The translations under genes were made by a program, and so were the position numbers. Of a DNA stretch of 64,000 nt, positions 53,909-64,000 are shown piece by piece. This DNA comes from Microbacterium sp. nov. GSS16 (GTDB taxonomy: Bacteria; Actinomycetota; Actinomycetes; Actinomycetales; Microbacteriaceae), in contig NZ_CP116338.1 of assembly GCF_028198145.1 (NCBI RefSeq), forward strand, positions 1,550,001 through 1,614,000. Direction: 5' to 3'. Within the stretch, counting starts at the first letter, position 1, and each line of letters begins with the position of its first letter. The notes beneath the pieces were generated by a model. The model ran no database searches. It saw only the letters and a list, made by a program, of their open reading frames with translations, and was not told where the DNA came from.

Positions 53909-54844
53909 GTGACCTCCCCTCGCCCTCTGCCCGCCTGGATCGCCCTGGGTGGCGCTGTGTCGATCGGGGCGATGACGGCCGTGCAGGCCCGGATCAACGG
54001 CGTCCTCGGAGTCCGCATCGACGACGGGATCGTCGCCGGTCTGATCTCGTTCGCCGTCGGGCTCGTGCTCCTGGTCGTCGTGGTCCTCGCCCTGCCCTCC
54101 GGTCGGGCAGGTCTCGGGCGGCTGCTCACGGGCATCCGCTCCCGCACCATCCCGTTCTGGATGCTTCTCGGCGGCACCTGCGGCGCCCTCACGGTCACCA
54201 CGCAGGGGCTCGTCGCCGGCGTCCTCGGGGTGTCGCTGTTCACCGTCGGCGTGGTCGCGGGCCAGACGCTGCACGGCCTGCTGCTGGACCGCATGGGCGT
54301 CGGACCTTCCGGCATCGTCGCCGTCACTCCGGGGCGGGTGATCGGCGGTGCCCTCGCCCTCGCCGCCGTCGGCATCTCGCTGGGCGGCGACGTGCTCGCG
54401 ACCGCGCCCCTGTGGCTGCTGCTGCTTCCGTTCGCGGCCGGCGCAGGCATCGCGTGGCAGGCGGCGGCGAACGGTCGCCTCGCGCGCCGGGTCGCATCGC
54501 CGCTCACGGCGACCCTGATGAGCTTCATCGCCGGCACCGTCGTGCTGCTCGCGGGCACCGCGGTCAGCGTCGCGACCAGAGGGATGCCCGGCGCACTTCC
54601 GGCCGAGCCCTGGCTGTACCTGGGCGGCCTCCTCGGCTTCGCCTACATCCTGCTCGGAGCCTGGCTCGTGCCCTACACGGGTGTGCTGCTGCTCGGCCTC
54701 GGAAGCGTGCTCGGGCAGCTCGTGACGTCGGTGACGATCGATCTCATCTGGCCAGTCGACAGCGGTCCTGCCCTGTGGCAGCTCGCCGCGATGATCTTCG
54801 TCGCGGCGGCCTCGGTGATCGTCGCCCTGCCGCGGCAGCGCTGA
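53909..54844 (+). CDS. YdcZ/DUF606-type membrane transporter (DMT superfamily)
   Basis: 311 residues, about ten membrane segments in two similar halves (GAMTAVQARINGVLGVRIDD in the first; IAWQAAANGRLARRVASP in the second), typical of the duplicated DUF606/YdcZ family. Exports or imports of small molecules are suspected but unproven. Start is GTG 53909. Convergent with the nitroreductase, one base apart. Confidence 0.88.
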   Translation: MTSPRPLPAWIALGGAVSIGAMTAVQARINGVLGVRIDDGIVAGLISFAVGLVLLVVVVLALPSGRAGLGRLLTGIRSRTIPFWMLLGGTCGALTVTTQGLVAGVLGVSLFTVGVVAGQTLHGLLLDRMGVGPSGIVAVTPGRVIGGALALAAVGISLGGDVLATAPLWLLLLPFAAGAGIAWQAAANGRLARRVASPLTATLMSFIAGTVVLLAGTAVSVATRGMPGALPAEPWLYLGGLLGFAYILLGAWLVPYTGVLLLGLGSVLGQLVTSVTIDLIWPVDSGPALWQLAAMIFVAAASVIVALPRQR

Positions 54845-54845
54845 C

Positions 54846-55583
54846 TCAGCGCTTCTCGCGCTTCTTCTTCTCGCGCTTCTTCTTCTCGCGCTTCTTCGAG
54901 GACTCGTCCTTCTTGAGCGTCTTGTCCTTCTTCGAGGTCTTGTCCTTCTTCGAGGTCTTGTCCTTCTTCGAGGTCTTGTCCTTCTTCGAGGTCTTGTCCT
55001 TCTTCGACGCCTCGCCACGCCGACCCAGTTCCTCGGCGGTCGCCGACGCTGCGGGCATCGCGGTAAGCAGCGCATCGGCAGCCACCGGCTTGCGTCGGCC
55101 GGCGTCCTTGCCCTCGGGCTTCCCGCCGACGTAGAGCCAGCCCAGCAGCTCCTCGTCGTCGCGCAGGCCGTGCGCCTCGGCGACGGCCGTCGCGCGGGTG
55201 AGCCCGCCGGTGCGCCAGATGACGCCCCAGCCCGCCTCATCGAGCAGCAGGCTCAGGGTGTGCGCGACGCCGGAGACGACCGCCTCCTGCTCCCAGCGCG
55301 GCACCTTGTCGCTCCTGCGGTAGCAGGCGACGATGGCGATCAGCAGCGGGGCGCGCAGCGGTTTGGTCGAGGGTGCGTCGTCCCCGGCTGCCGCAGCCAG
55401 CGCGGCTCCCAGCGTCAGACGGTCGTCGCCGCGCAGCTCGATCAGTCGCCACGGTCGCAGCGCCGAGTGATCCGCGACGCGCCCGGCCGCCTCCACCAGC
55501 GGCAGCAGCTGCTCGCGCGTCGGCGCGTCGTCGGTCACGCGCGACCAGGATGCTCGGCGCCGGACGGCGTCGAGCGCACTCAC
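54846..55583 (-). CDS. Nitroreductase-family protein with Lys-rich repeat tail
   Basis: 245 residues. The first 190 have the flavin-dependent nitroreductase fold ([51 protein letters not shown]). The last 55 are built from SKKDKT hexapeptides and then KKREK units, encoded by 18- and 15-base tandem repeats. The tail is highly basic and could bind nucleic acid, polyphosphate or membrane. The GTG start at 55583 overlaps the msrB stop (GTGA). Confidence 0.87.
   Translation of the reverse strand: MSALDAVRRRASWSRVTDDAPTREQLLPLVEAAGRVADHSALRPWRLIELRGDDRLTLGAALAAAAGDDAPSTKPLRAPLLIAIVACYRRSDKVPRWEQEAVVSGVAHTLSLLLDEAGWGVIWRTGGLTRATAVAEAHGLRDDEELLGWLYVGGKPEGKDAGRRKPVAADALLTAMPAASATAEELGRRGEASKKDKTSKKDKTSKKDKTSKKDKTSKKDKTLKKDESSKKREKKKREKKKREKR
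54855..55010 (-). repeat. Coding tandem repeats (15-base and 18-base units)
   Basis: Five 18-base units of the type CTTGTCCTTCTTCGAGGT run from 54921 to 55010 (the last with changed 3' end), with one diverged unit at 54903-54920. They are followed at lower coordinates by three copies of the 15-base CTCGCGCTTCTTCTT between 54855 and 54897. They encode the SKKDKT and KKREK repeats of the nitroreductase tail. Confidence 0.88.
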
Positions 55584-55984
55584 GACTCGTCGGGCGTGAA
55601 CGACAGCGCCACCGAGTTCATGCAGTAGCGGTCGCCGGTCGGGGTGCCGAAGCCGTCGGGGAAGACGTGGCCGAGGTGCGAGCCGCACGCCGCGCAGCGC
55701 ACCTCCGTGCGGACCATGCCGAGCGAGGTGTCCTCGATGAGCTCGACGGCCTCGGGGCGCACCGACTCGTAGAAGCTCGGCCAGCCGCATCCCGAATCGA
55801 ACTTCGTGCCGCTGCGGAAGAGCTCCGCACCGCACGCGCCGCAGGTGTAAAGCCCGGCGCGCTCCTCATCGAGCAGCTCGCCCGTCCAGGGGCGCTCCGT
55901 CGCCGCGGTGCGCAGCACCGCGTACTGGTCGGCGCCCAGCTCGGCGCGCCACTCTGCATCCGTCTTGTTCACGCTGTAACCCAT
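55580..55984 (-). CDS. msrB: Peptide methionine-(R)-S-oxide reductase
   Basis: 134 residues. Structural zinc CxxC pairs CGAC and [12 protein letters not shown], and the catalytic Cys in [11 protein letters not shown]. Repairs R-methionine sulfoxide in proteins. Starts at ATG 55984 ([13 protein letters not shown]); coupled to the nitroreductase by overlapping stop and start codons, which suggests a shared oxidative-stress role. Confidence 0.95.
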   Translation of the reverse strand: MGYSVNKTDAEWRAELGADQYAVLRTAATERPWTGELLDEERAGLYTCGACGAELFRSGTKFDSGCGWPSFYESVRPEAVELIEDTSLGMVRTEVRCAACGSHLGHVFPDGFGTPTGDRYCMNSVALSFTPDES

Positions 55985-56072
55985 GCATCCATTCTCTCGC
56001 CTCCACGCCCCGCTCGGGTCGCTCGAGGGGCGTCCGCATCGTGCCCGACCCGCCGGCTGGGACAATGGCGGG

Positions 56073-57065
56073 ATGACGGATGGTGTCGCCGAGCGCTACG
56101 AACGCTTCGCGCTCGACGAGGCGCCAGGGCGCAGCGAGGTGTACACCGAGTGGGCGACGGGTGTCGCGACGGATGCCGGCGTGCAGGCCGTGCTCGAGCG
56201 GCTCATGCCGCAGCACCGGCAGCCCCCGCTGGTGTTCGCGGTGTCCCGCCTGCTCGGCGCGCCGGTGGCCGGATACCGGTCGTGGCGGCAGTTCGTGATC
56301 GACCATGCCGATGATCTCGTCACGGAATGCGCGCGGCGCGGGGTGCAGATCAACGAACCCCTCCGCCTGGCGGCGCTGCTGCCCGCGCTGAGCCTGGTCG
56401 AGGGTCCGATCGCCCTGCTCGAGCTCGGAGCCGCCGCGGGTCTGTGCCTGTACCCCGACCGCTACTCGTTCCGCATCGACGGCGACGACGGCATCCTGCG
56501 GCGACGCATCGATCCCGACGACGGGCCCTCGACGGTGCTGCTGACCAGTGCGGTCACGGGCGAGCTGCCCGAGCTGCGCGTGCCGGAGGTGATCTGGCGC
56601 GCCGGTGTCGATCTCGATCCGATCGACGTGCGGGTGCCAGCCGACCGGGCCTGGCTCGAGTCGCTCATCTGGCCCGGCGAGCACGAGCGCGCCGAGCGGA
56701 TCGCCGCCGCGATCACGGTCGCCTCCGCCGACCCGCCGCTGCTGCGCGCCGGAGACGCCATCGAGCAGCTGGAGGGCATGGCCGCGGCCGCCCCGGACGG
56801 GGCGACCCTCGTCGTCACCACCCCCGGCATGCTCGTCTACCTGCCCCGACCGAGACGCGCCGAGCTCATCGACCGCATCCGCGCTTTGGACGCGCGCTGG
56901 ATCACGATCGACCCGCCGGCGCTGCACGACGCCTGGCGCCCGCGCATCGATCCGAGCGCGTTCCGCGGCTTCGCGGTCGCTGTCGACGGCCGGGTCGTGG
57001 CGGATGCCGACCCGCTCGGGCGCTGGTGGGAGTGGCGCGCGGGGATCGGGCCGGATGCCGCGTAG
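56073..57065 (+). CDS. DUF2332 family protein
   Basis: 330 residues. DUF2332 landmarks are [20 protein letters not shown] at the N-terminus and the glycine-rich [19 protein letters not shown], similar to a methyltransferase motif I. Conserved in actinobacteria with unknown function; a SAM-binding fold is plausible. Start ATG 56073. Confidence 0.88.
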   Translation: MTDGVAERYERFALDEAPGRSEVYTEWATGVATDAGVQAVLERLMPQHRQPPLVFAVSRLLGAPVAGYRSWRQFVIDHADDLVTECARRGVQINEPLRLAALLPALSLVEGPIALLELGAAAGLCLYPDRYSFRIDGDDGILRRRIDPDDGPSTVLLTSAVTGELPELRVPEVIWRAGVDLDPIDVRVPADRAWLESLIWPGEHERAERIAAAITVASADPPLLRAGDAIEQLEGMAAAAPDGATLVVTTPGMLVYLPRPRRAELIDRIRALDARWITIDPPALHDAWRPRIDPSAFRGFAVAVDGRVVADADPLGRWWEWRAGIGPDAA

Positions 57066-57074
57066 CCTGGGCGC

Positions 57075-57332
57075 ATGCTCGGTGAACTCTCCGATCGCGA
57101 TCGCGCGATCCTGACGCTCGAGGCGGCCTGGCCGCGTCACGGCGGCATGAAGGAGGAGACCATCCGTGCGCAGCTGGGGATGAGTCCGGCCCGCTACTAC
57201 CAGCTGCTCGGCCGCCTGATCGAGACGGAGGCGGCGCTCGAGTTCGATCCGCTGCTGGTGCGCCGTCTGCGCCGCCTGCGCGACAGCAGGGCGGTGCAGC
57301 GCACCGCCCGCATGCGCGGATTCGTGGGCTGA
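57075..57332 (+). CDS. DUF3263 family protein
   Basis: 85 residues, helix-turn-helix-like: LSDRDRAILTLEAAWPRHGG, then EETIRAQLGMSPARYYQLLG. Small DUF3263 proteins are common in actinobacteria next to LytR_C genes, as here. May bind DNA; not proven. ATG 57075. Confidence 0.88.
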   Translation: MLGELSDRDRAILTLEAAWPRHGGMKEETIRAQLGMSPARYYQLLGRLIETEAALEFDPLLVRRLRRLRDSRAVQRTARMRGFVG

Positions 57333-57406
57333 GCGCGCCTCACCGCGAGCATCCGCCCGGCTCCGCTCCGTGCGGACTCACGGCGGCCGCCCGCTAGCAT
57401 CGAGGG

Positions 57407-57985
57407 GTGCAGAAGCTCTCCCGTGATCGATTCGACGACGTTCCGCACGCCACGGGCCGCGTCGGTGCGCACCGCGCCGAGCAGCCCGGGATGAACGGTC
57501 TCGTCGTGCTGCTGTGGTCGGCGGCGGTGGCTCTCGTGCTCATCGTCGGCGGGATCTTCGTGTCGCTGGTCATGATGGATCGCATCTCGCTGTTCGGTGG
57601 GGAGGAGCCCGGCCCGGTGCCGACGCAGCCCGGCGTCGTGGCGCAGATCGATACGTCGTATCGCGTGCTGATCCTCAATGCGACGACCGAGAAGGGGCGC
57701 GTCGCCGAGGTGCGTGAGAAGCTGCTGGCCGATGGATGGTCGACCGACGACGTGTTCGGCAGCGACGGCGCGTCGCAGGAGTTCTCGAAGACGACGGTGT
57801 TCTACGTCGCGGATGCCGACGAGGGCGCCGCCCTCGGGCTCGCCGACGTCCTCGGGGGCGTCGACGTGCAGCAGAGCGATTTCTACGCCGCGATGAACGA
57901 CTCCGACAGGCCGCAGCTGACGGTCGTGATCGGCGTCGACAAGGCGACGTCGTCCGCCCCGGCCAGCGAGGCACCGGCCCCCTGA
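57407..57985 (+). CDS. LytR C-terminal domain membrane protein
   Basis: 192 residues. Cytoplasmic N-terminus, one membrane helix (VLLWSAAVALVLIVGGIFVS), then a LytR_C (DUF2155-like) domain: YRVLILNATTEKGRVAEVRE; FYVADADEGAALGLADVL. Proteins of this type stand before groEL in many actinobacteria and are linked to cell-envelope assembly. Starts at GTG 57407. Confidence 0.88.
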   Translation: MQKLSRDRFDDVPHATGRVGAHRAEQPGMNGLVVLLWSAAVALVLIVGGIFVSLVMMDRISLFGGEEPGPVPTQPGVVAQIDTSYRVLILNATTEKGRVAEVREKLLADGWSTDDVFGSDGASQEFSKTTVFYVADADEGAALGLADVLGGVDVQQSDFYAAMNDSDRPQLTVVIGVDKATSSAPASEAPAP

Positions 57986-58013
57986 CGGCCCGCGGTCCTT
58001 CCGGACGCGCGGC

Positions 58014-58038
58014 TTGCACTCCCATGGGTCGAGTGCCA
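58014..58038 (+). promoter_or_regulatory. Upstream CIRCE-like operator of groEL
   Basis: TTGCACTC, 9 bases, GAGTGCCA: inner GCACTC/GAGTGC perfect, outer bases imperfect. A second, weaker HrcA site preceding the canonical one by 33 bases. Confidence 0.7.
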
Positions 58039-58046
58039 GACTGTTA

Positions 58047-59727
<1,681 letters not shown>

Positions 59728-59752
59728 TCCTGATGATCTGAAGCACCACGTC

Positions 59753-59784
59753 GAATGCCCCCTGCCGCATGGCAGGGGGCATTC
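59753..59784. terminator. Terminator after groEL
   Basis: 14-bp perfect stem (GAATGCCCCCTGCC and complement) with a 4-base loop between convergent groEL and the WXG100 gene. Confidence 0.85.
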
Positions 59785-59806
59785 TGCGTGTTCCGGCTCG
59801 TTCGGG

Positions 59807-60094
59807 TCAGCGGAACAGGCTCGCCGAGTACTGGTCGGCCTCGGCGTACTGCGACGCGGCTGAACCGAGCGCGCCGCTGATCGATCCCAGCACCTGTTCG
59901 ACGTGCATCTGCGCTCCGCGCCACTGCTCGCTGCACTGCTGGAAGGCGACGGCCGCGGCGCCGGTCCACGACGACTGCAGCTGATTCAGCTGGGCCATGA
60001 GCGCGGCCGACTCGCTCTGCAGCCGCTCCATGGTGGCGTAGGCGGCGCCGTTGGCGGCCTGGACGGCGTCGGTGTCGACGGTGAAGACGGACAT
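59807..60094 (-). CDS. WXG100 (ESAT-6-like) protein
   Basis: 95 residues, two helices around the WxG turn (QSSWTGAAAVAFQQC). The C-terminal YxxxD/E-like export signal is seen as YAEADQ. WXG100 proteins are exported by type VII (Esx) secretion as dimers; no EccC or partner is in this window, so it may form a homodimer. ATG 60094 is chosen after GGAGACC; the longer frame to 60136 is unlikely. Confidence 0.88.
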   Translation of the reverse strand: MSVFTVDTDAVQAANGAAYATMERLQSESAALMAQLNQLQSSWTGAAAVAFQQCSEQWRGAQMHVEQVLGSISGALGSAASQYAEADQYSASLFR

Positions 60095-60210
60095 GGGGTC
60101 TCCTCTCGATGGACTTCCGAGGCTAGGAGGAGACACACGACGCCGGCTCCCGGATCCGCGGCGTCTGTGGATGGATCGCCGGACGCCGCCGTTGTGCAGG
60201 CAGATCGGGA

Positions 60211-61929
60211 TCAGCGGTCGACGCGCTCGATCGGCTGCGTCTCCTCCAGCAGGTGCGCGGGAGTGGACTGCGCCGGTGCCAGCGGCAGCGCGACGGTGAA
60301 AGTCGCTCCTCCGCCGGGGGTCTCCTCGACCGAGACCTCGCCGCGCAGCGACTCGATGATCGACGCGACGATCGCGAGCCCCAGACCCGACCCGCCCGTC
60401 TCCCTCGCCCGCGACGTGTCGGCGCGCCAGAACCGCTCGAAGATCTGCTCCCGGATCTGCGGGGGGATGCCTTCGCCGTGGTCGACGATCGAGATGGTGC
60501 CCACGCCCCGCCGTCGATCCGCTCCCACGACCAGTTCGATCGGACTGTCGCCGGGCGAGAACCGACGCGCGTTGCCGAGCAGGTTCGTGATGACCTGGCG
60601 TACCTTGTTGTCCTCGCCGAGGACGATCGGGGGCGTGCGCACCGGGGCATCCGTCGCCTCGGTGAAGTCGATCGCCGGAACGGGAGTCGCCGGCCTCGGC
60701 CGGCGACGCAGACGCGCGAGCGGGTTCGATCCGCGAGCGGCCGGAGAGCGCGGCGATTCGGGTGTCGGCGCGCTGCTCGGCGCTCTGCCGTGCAGCAGAG
60801 GGGTGGTGGCTTCGTCGGCGGTGGTGTCGACGACGGTGATCGTGCGTCCCGGGGCGGCGACGCGCAGGTCCAGCGCGGCGTCCCGCGCGATGGGGCGCAG
60901 GTCGAGCGGCTCGATCTGCAGCTCGCGAGATCGCTCCTCGTCGAGGCGGGCGAGCGCGAGCAGATCCTCGACGAGCACGCCCATGCGGATCGCCTCCTTC
61001 TCGATGCGCTCCATGGCGCGGGCGGTGTCCTCCTCGCCCGTGATCGCACCCATCCGGTACAGCTCGGCGTAGCCGCGCACGCTCACCAGCGGTGTGCGCA
61101 GCTCATGGCTGGCATCGCCGATGAAGCGCCGCATGTTCTGCACCGTGCGATCGCGCTGCGCGAGCGAGCGGTCGACGCGGTCGAGCATGGTGTTGATGGC
61201 CGAGTTGAGCCTGCCCACCTCTGTGGTCGGCTCGAGGTCGGTGAGGCGCTGGCTGAAATCGCCGGCCGCGATGGCCATGGCGGTGGACTCGACCTGGCCC
61301 AGCCGGCGGAACGTGAGCGTCACGAGCCCTCGGGTCAGCAGCGCCGCGAGCAGGATGGTGACCAGCGCCACCGTCGTGTACACCGCGACATAGGTGGCTA
61401 CGATGCGGTCGGCCTCGTCAAGCGGCAGTGCGACGATCTGCACGTAGGTGAGACCCTGAGGATCCTGCGCCGACTGCGCCGATGCGACGGCGCTGTACGT
61501 CTCGCCGTCGTCGCCGTCGAGGGTCATCACCTGATCGCCCTGGCTGACGGTGTCCTGAAGGGTGAACTCCACGGGGAAGTCAGGGCGCGGACCGGATGCC
61601 TGCCCGCCCGCTTCGGCGATGAACTCGCCGTTCGCGGTGTAGAACGCGACCATGAACTCGGTGGGGCGAGGTGCGATCTCGGCCGGTTCGAAGTCGAGCC
61701 GGCCGCCCTCGGCCGAGACATCGAAGAAGCGCTCGGCCTGCCCCGTGGTGGCGAGGGCCGGCAGCTGGGCGTCGATGTTGTTGATCATCGCCCCGCGCAG
61801 GATCGGCACCGTGCCGATGCCGGCGATCATGAGGCCCAGGGCGAGCACGGCGACGGTGACGCCGGTGACCTTGGCGCGCAGGCTGATGCGCCGCCACCAC
61901 CGGGTGACGGGATCGGGCTCGTCTGCCAT
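60211..61929 (-). CDS. Sensor histidine kinase with an inserted Pro/Arg-rich loop
   Basis: 572 residues. Two membrane helices (residues 20-42 and 178-200) bound a 130-residue extracytoplasmic domain. HAMP (RRLGQVESTAMAIAAGDFSQ), HisKA with H275 (IGDASHELRTPLVSV), then HATPase boxes NLLGNARRFSP, DHGEGIP and GSGLGLAIVA. Between helices of the ATPase domain, residues 372-432 form a low-complexity Pro/Ala/Arg-rich insertion not usual in this family. Resembles MprB/TcrY-type kinases. Partner of the regulator at 61952. Confidence 0.92.
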   Translation of the reverse strand: MADEPDPVTRWWRRISLRAKVTGVTVAVLALGLMIAGIGTVPILRGAMINNIDAQLPALATTGQAERFFDVSAEGGRLDFEPAEIAPRPTEFMVAFYTANGEFIAEAGGQASGPRPDFPVEFTLQDTVSQGDQVMTLDGDDGETYSAVASAQSAQDPQGLTYVQIVALPLDEADRIVATYVAVYTTVALVTILLAALLTRGLVTLTFRRLGQVESTAMAIAAGDFSQRLTDLEPTTEVGRLNSAINTMLDRVDRSLAQRDRTVQNMRRFIGDASHELRTPLVSVRGYAELYRMGAITGEEDTARAMERIEKEAIRMGVLVEDLLALARLDEERSRELQIEPLDLRPIARDAALDLRVAAPGRTITVVDTTADEATTPLLHGRAPSSAPTPESPRSPAARGSNPLARLRRRPRPATPVPAIDFTEATDAPVRTPPIVLGEDNKVRQVITNLLGNARRFSPGDSPIELVVGADRRRGVGTISIVDHGEGIPPQIREQIFERFWRADTSRARETGGSGLGLAIVASIIESLRGEVSVEETPGGGATFTVALPLAPAQSTPAHLLEETQPIERVDR

Positions 61930-61951
61930 GACCGCCTCGGACCGCGTCTCG

Positions 61952-62644
61952 CTATGCCGACTTGCCGACCTTGAGCATGTAGCCGAAGCCGCGCTTGGTC
62001 TGGATCACCGACTCCTCGGTGTGCGGATCGATCTTGCGGCGCAGGTACGAGATGTAGCTCTCGACGATCCCGGCGTCTCCGTTGAAGTCGTACTCCCACA
62101 CGTGGTCGAGGATCTGCGCCTTCGACAGCACCCGGTTCGGGTTGAGCATGAGGTACTTCAGCAGCTTGAACTCGGTGGGGCTGAGCTCGATCGGCACCTT
62201 GCCGACGAAGACGTCGTGGGTGTCCTGATCCATCGACAGCTCGCCCGCCCGGATCAGCGACTCCTCATCGGTCTGCATCGTGCGTCGCAGGATCGCCTGG
62301 GCGCGGGCGACGATCTCGTCGAGGGCGAACGGCTTGGTCACGTAGTCGTCGCCGCCCGAGTTCAGGCCCTCGATCTTGTCCTGAGTGTCATCCTTCGCGG
62401 TGAGGAAGAGGATGGGGGCCGTGAAGCCCGCGCCGCGCAGACGCTTGGTGACGCTGAACCCGTTCATATCGGGGAGCATCACATCGAGGATGATGAGGTC
62501 GGGCTCCTCCTCGAGGACGGCCGAGATCGTGGCCGCTCCGTTCGCCACGGTCCGCACCGTGAATCCCGCGAAGCTGAGACCCCGGGAGAGCAGGTCGCGG
62601 ATGTTCGGCTCGTCGTCGACGACCAGGATTCGCGCATCAGTCAT
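61952..62644 (-). CDS. OmpR-family response regulator
   Basis: 230 residues. Acidic pocket VVDDEPN, phospho-acceptor D54 (IILDVMLPD), TAKDDTQD, VTKPFALDE, then a winged helix (LSPTEFKLLKYLMLNPNRVL; GIVESYISYLRRKIDPHTE). Similar to MprA/TcrX regulators. Start ATG 62644; the kinase follows 22 bases downstream. Confidence 0.94.
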   Translation of the reverse strand: MTDARILVVDDEPNIRDLLSRGLSFAGFTVRTVANGAATISAVLEEEPDLIILDVMLPDMNGFSVTKRLRGAGFTAPILFLTAKDDTQDKIEGLNSGGDDYVTKPFALDEIVARAQAILRRTMQTDEESLIRAGELSMDQDTHDVFVGKVPIELSPTEFKLLKYLMLNPNRVLSKAQILDHVWEYDFNGDAGIVESYISYLRRKIDPHTEESVIQTKRGFGYMLKVGKSA

Positions 62645-62701
62645 GACCCCATTATGGTGACTGCGGCCTTGCGCGTGCTGATTGCCTTCGGCGCGCGGGT
62701 C

Positions 62702-63238
62702 TCAGGGCGCCAGTGCCGCGTCGACCGCGCGAACGACGACGTCGGTGATGGGCGCCTCGGGGTCGACCGTGATCCGATGCAGCAGCAGACCGTCGGCGGC
62801 GGCCATCAGGAAGGGTGCGCGAGCGGCCGCCTCGGCGCCGCCGAGTTCGAGCAGGATGCCGCGGATCCACGTCTCCATGCCGTGCCGCTGCTCCCGCAGG
62901 GGCCTCGCGGCATCGGCATCCGCTTCGAGGAACAGCGCGTACCTCGCCCTGGTGCGACCGGCGAGGCTCCCCGACTGCAGCTGGATCATCCGGTTGAGGG
63001 CGGCCACGAGCTCGTCGCGGGAGTGGATCGCCGAAGCCCCCGCATCCTCCCGCTCGGCGGCGGCCATCCATTCGATGACGCCGGAGAGGAGGGCGGCCCT
63101 GGTGCGGAAGTGATTCGATGTCGAGCCCGGGGGCAGGGACGCCGCCGCATCGACCCTTCCGTGCGTGAGAGCGCGGATGCCCTCGGCGCCGATGAGGTCG
63201 ACGGCCGCATTCAGCGCGCGTCGACGTGTGCTGCTCAC
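62702..63238 (-). CDS. TetR family transcriptional regulator
   Basis: 178 residues. N-terminal helix-turn-helix: ALNAAVDLIGAEGIRALTHG and RVDAAASLPPGSTSNHFRTR, followed by a helical ligand-binding domain. It is divergent from an alpha/beta hydrolase gene; two palindromic sites in the 106-base gap are probably its operators. Likely controls itself and the hydrolase. Confidence 0.93.
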   Translation of the reverse strand: MSSTRRRALNAAVDLIGAEGIRALTHGRVDAAASLPPGSTSNHFRTRAALLSGVIEWMAAAEREDAGASAIHSRDELVAALNRMIQLQSGSLAGRTRARYALFLEADADAARPLREQRHGMETWIRGILLELGGAEAAARAPFLMAAADGLLLHRITVDPEAPITDVVVRAVDAALAP

Positions 63239-63256
63239 GTGCCGAGCCTAATCGTT

Positions 63257-63292
63257 ACTACTTCCATAGTGACAAACTACTATGAACGTAGT
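63257..63292. promoter_or_regulatory. Two TetR operators in tandem
   Basis: ACTA-N6-TAGT at 63257-63270 and again at 63279-63292, spaced 22 bases (two helical turns), each a small palindrome. They lie in the divergent promoter region of the TetR and hydrolase genes. The second is flanked to CTACTA/TAGTAG, perfect over 6 bp. Confidence 0.75.
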
Positions 63293-63344
63293 AGCGTGTG
63301 CACAGGGCCGATGCTGACCCGCTGACGCGACTGGGAGGCTCATC

Positions 63345-64000
63345 ATGGACGAACCGGCATCGACGAAGACACCGCTCGAGCACGACTGGTCTCCTCCGCT
63401 TCCGGCCGCGCCGGGCTTCGAGCACATCGTCGTCGAGACCCCGGGTGCGCGCAGCCACGTCGCCGTGATGGGAGCGGGCGAGCCGGTGATGATGCTGCAC
63501 GGCTTCCCGCAGCACTGGTGGGAATGGCGGCTCGTCGCGCCGCGGCTCGTCGCGCGCGGCTTCCGCGTGATCTGCCCTGATCTGCGCGGTTCGGGATGGA
63601 CCGAAGTCGACGATCCCGAGATCCGCCGCACGTCGATGCTCGCGGACCTCGTGGCGATGATGGATGCCCTGGGCGTCGACAGCGCGCACATCGTGAGCCA
63701 CGACCTCGGCGCCGTGGTCGCCGGTCAGCTCGCCTATGAGCATCCGGCCCGGGTGCGCACGGCCGTGCAGCTCGCCGTGCCACCCGGATTCATGACCTTC
63801 AGTCCGAAGCTCCTCCCGGCCTTCAAGCACATGCCGCCGTTGCTGCGACATCGGCAGGGGCAGTCGCTCGCCTGGCTGTTCGGCGCCGACTACGCGGCTC
63901 AGCCGATGACGCACGACATCGTCGACGGATACCTGCGTGTGCAGGCGCGGCCCGGATTCGACGCCGCCGTCCGTGCGCTCTACCGCGGCATGATCATCCC
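63345..64000 (+). CDS. Alpha/beta hydrolase, epoxide hydrolase-like (partial)
   Basis: 218 residues to the window edge; the C-terminus is missing. HGFPQHWWEWRL (HGxP motif), DLRGSGWT and the nucleophile Asp in VSHDLGAVVAG match epoxide hydrolases and haloalkane dehalogenase-like enzymes, which use an Asp rather than Ser. The catalytic His should lie beyond 64000. ATG 63345 follows GGGAGG. Probably repressed by the divergent TetR protein. Confidence 0.88.
   Translation, partial: MDEPASTKTPLEHDWSPPLPAAPGFEHIVVETPGARSHVAVMGAGEPVMMLHGFPQHWWEWRLVAPRLVARGFRVICPDLRGSGWTEVDDPEIRRTSMLADLVAMMDALGVDSAHIVSHDLGAVVAGQLAYEHPARVRTAVQLAVPPGFMTFSPKLLPAFKHMPPLLRHRQGQSLAWLFGADYAAQPMTHDIVDGYLRVQARPGFDAAVRALYRGMII

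Noticed and set aside
54855..55010. Short tandem repeats as a CRISPR array
   Set aside because: Units of 15-18 bases are directly adjacent without spacers and lie in frame within a coding region.

Overview
The window looks like a chromosomal segment of a high-GC actinobacterium of the family Microbacteriaceae, most likely Microbacterium or a close relative. The evidence is very GC-rich coding sequence, many GTG starts, 1-4 base stop/start overlaps, CarD, WXG100, GlnR-type and SenX3/RegX3-type regulators, a SigK/RskA/fasciclin unit, CIRCE operators and typical actinobacterial families (DUF4032, DUF3263, DUF2332, LytR_C). The genus is inferred from gene content and style only.

Two parts can be told apart. 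Positions 1 to about 8060 are an accessory island, visibly less GC-rich than the rest and carried almost wholly on the minus strand. In minus-strand order it holds an ImmA/IrrE metallopeptidase overlapping a class III nucleotide cyclase, a three-helix membrane protein, a small TauD-like Fe(II)/2-oxoglutarate oxygenase coupled to a Cys-knuckle protein, an unrecognised 292-residue protein, an MbcA/Xre-like antitoxin-type protein and two small overlapping genes. On the plus strand lies an SRAP (YedK/HMCES-type) gene broken at its 5' end. The island stops inside a Tad-pilus locus: only the last 35 codons of a DUF4244 pilin-like gene remain, followed by two intact TadE-like genes. The peptidase-cyclase pair, possibly with the membrane protein, is the best candidate for an undescribed system, perhaps a Pycsar-like cyclic-nucleotide defence module.

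From about 8.1 kb the backbone is ordinary. 8.9-15.4 kb: topA, tmk, holB, a secreted S33 peptidase, tRNA-Thr(CGT). 15.5-24.5 kb: a sodium/solute symporter with a 46-residue partner, pncA, a PepSY protein next to a two-component system, a DJ-1 family protein, YigZ, a beta-lactamase-fold hydrolase, tRNA-Lys(TTT). 24.6-26.8 kb: a fasciclin lipoprotein divergent from sigK-rskA, with a SigK-like promoter in front of the fasciclin gene. 28.6-43.7 kb is a phosphate region: pstSCAB with a clear PHO box, mutT1-ppk, glnR, phoU and senX3-regX3, interspersed with nitrobindin, ygfZ, a methyltransferase and gpmA. 44-49 kb: carD, ispDF (fused), cysS, rlmB. 49-58 kb: DUF4032, a sugar-importer ATPase, a thioredoxin-fold protein lacking CxxC, tRNA-Thr(TGT), an intact SRAP gene, a YdcZ transporter, a nitroreductase with a Lys-rich repeat tail, msrB, DUF2332, DUF3263 and LytR_C genes. 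58-64 kb: groEL under two CIRCE elements, a WXG100 protein, a second two-component system, and a TetR/hydrolase pair with two visible operators.

No rRNA, CRISPR array, integrase, transposase or replication origin was seen.
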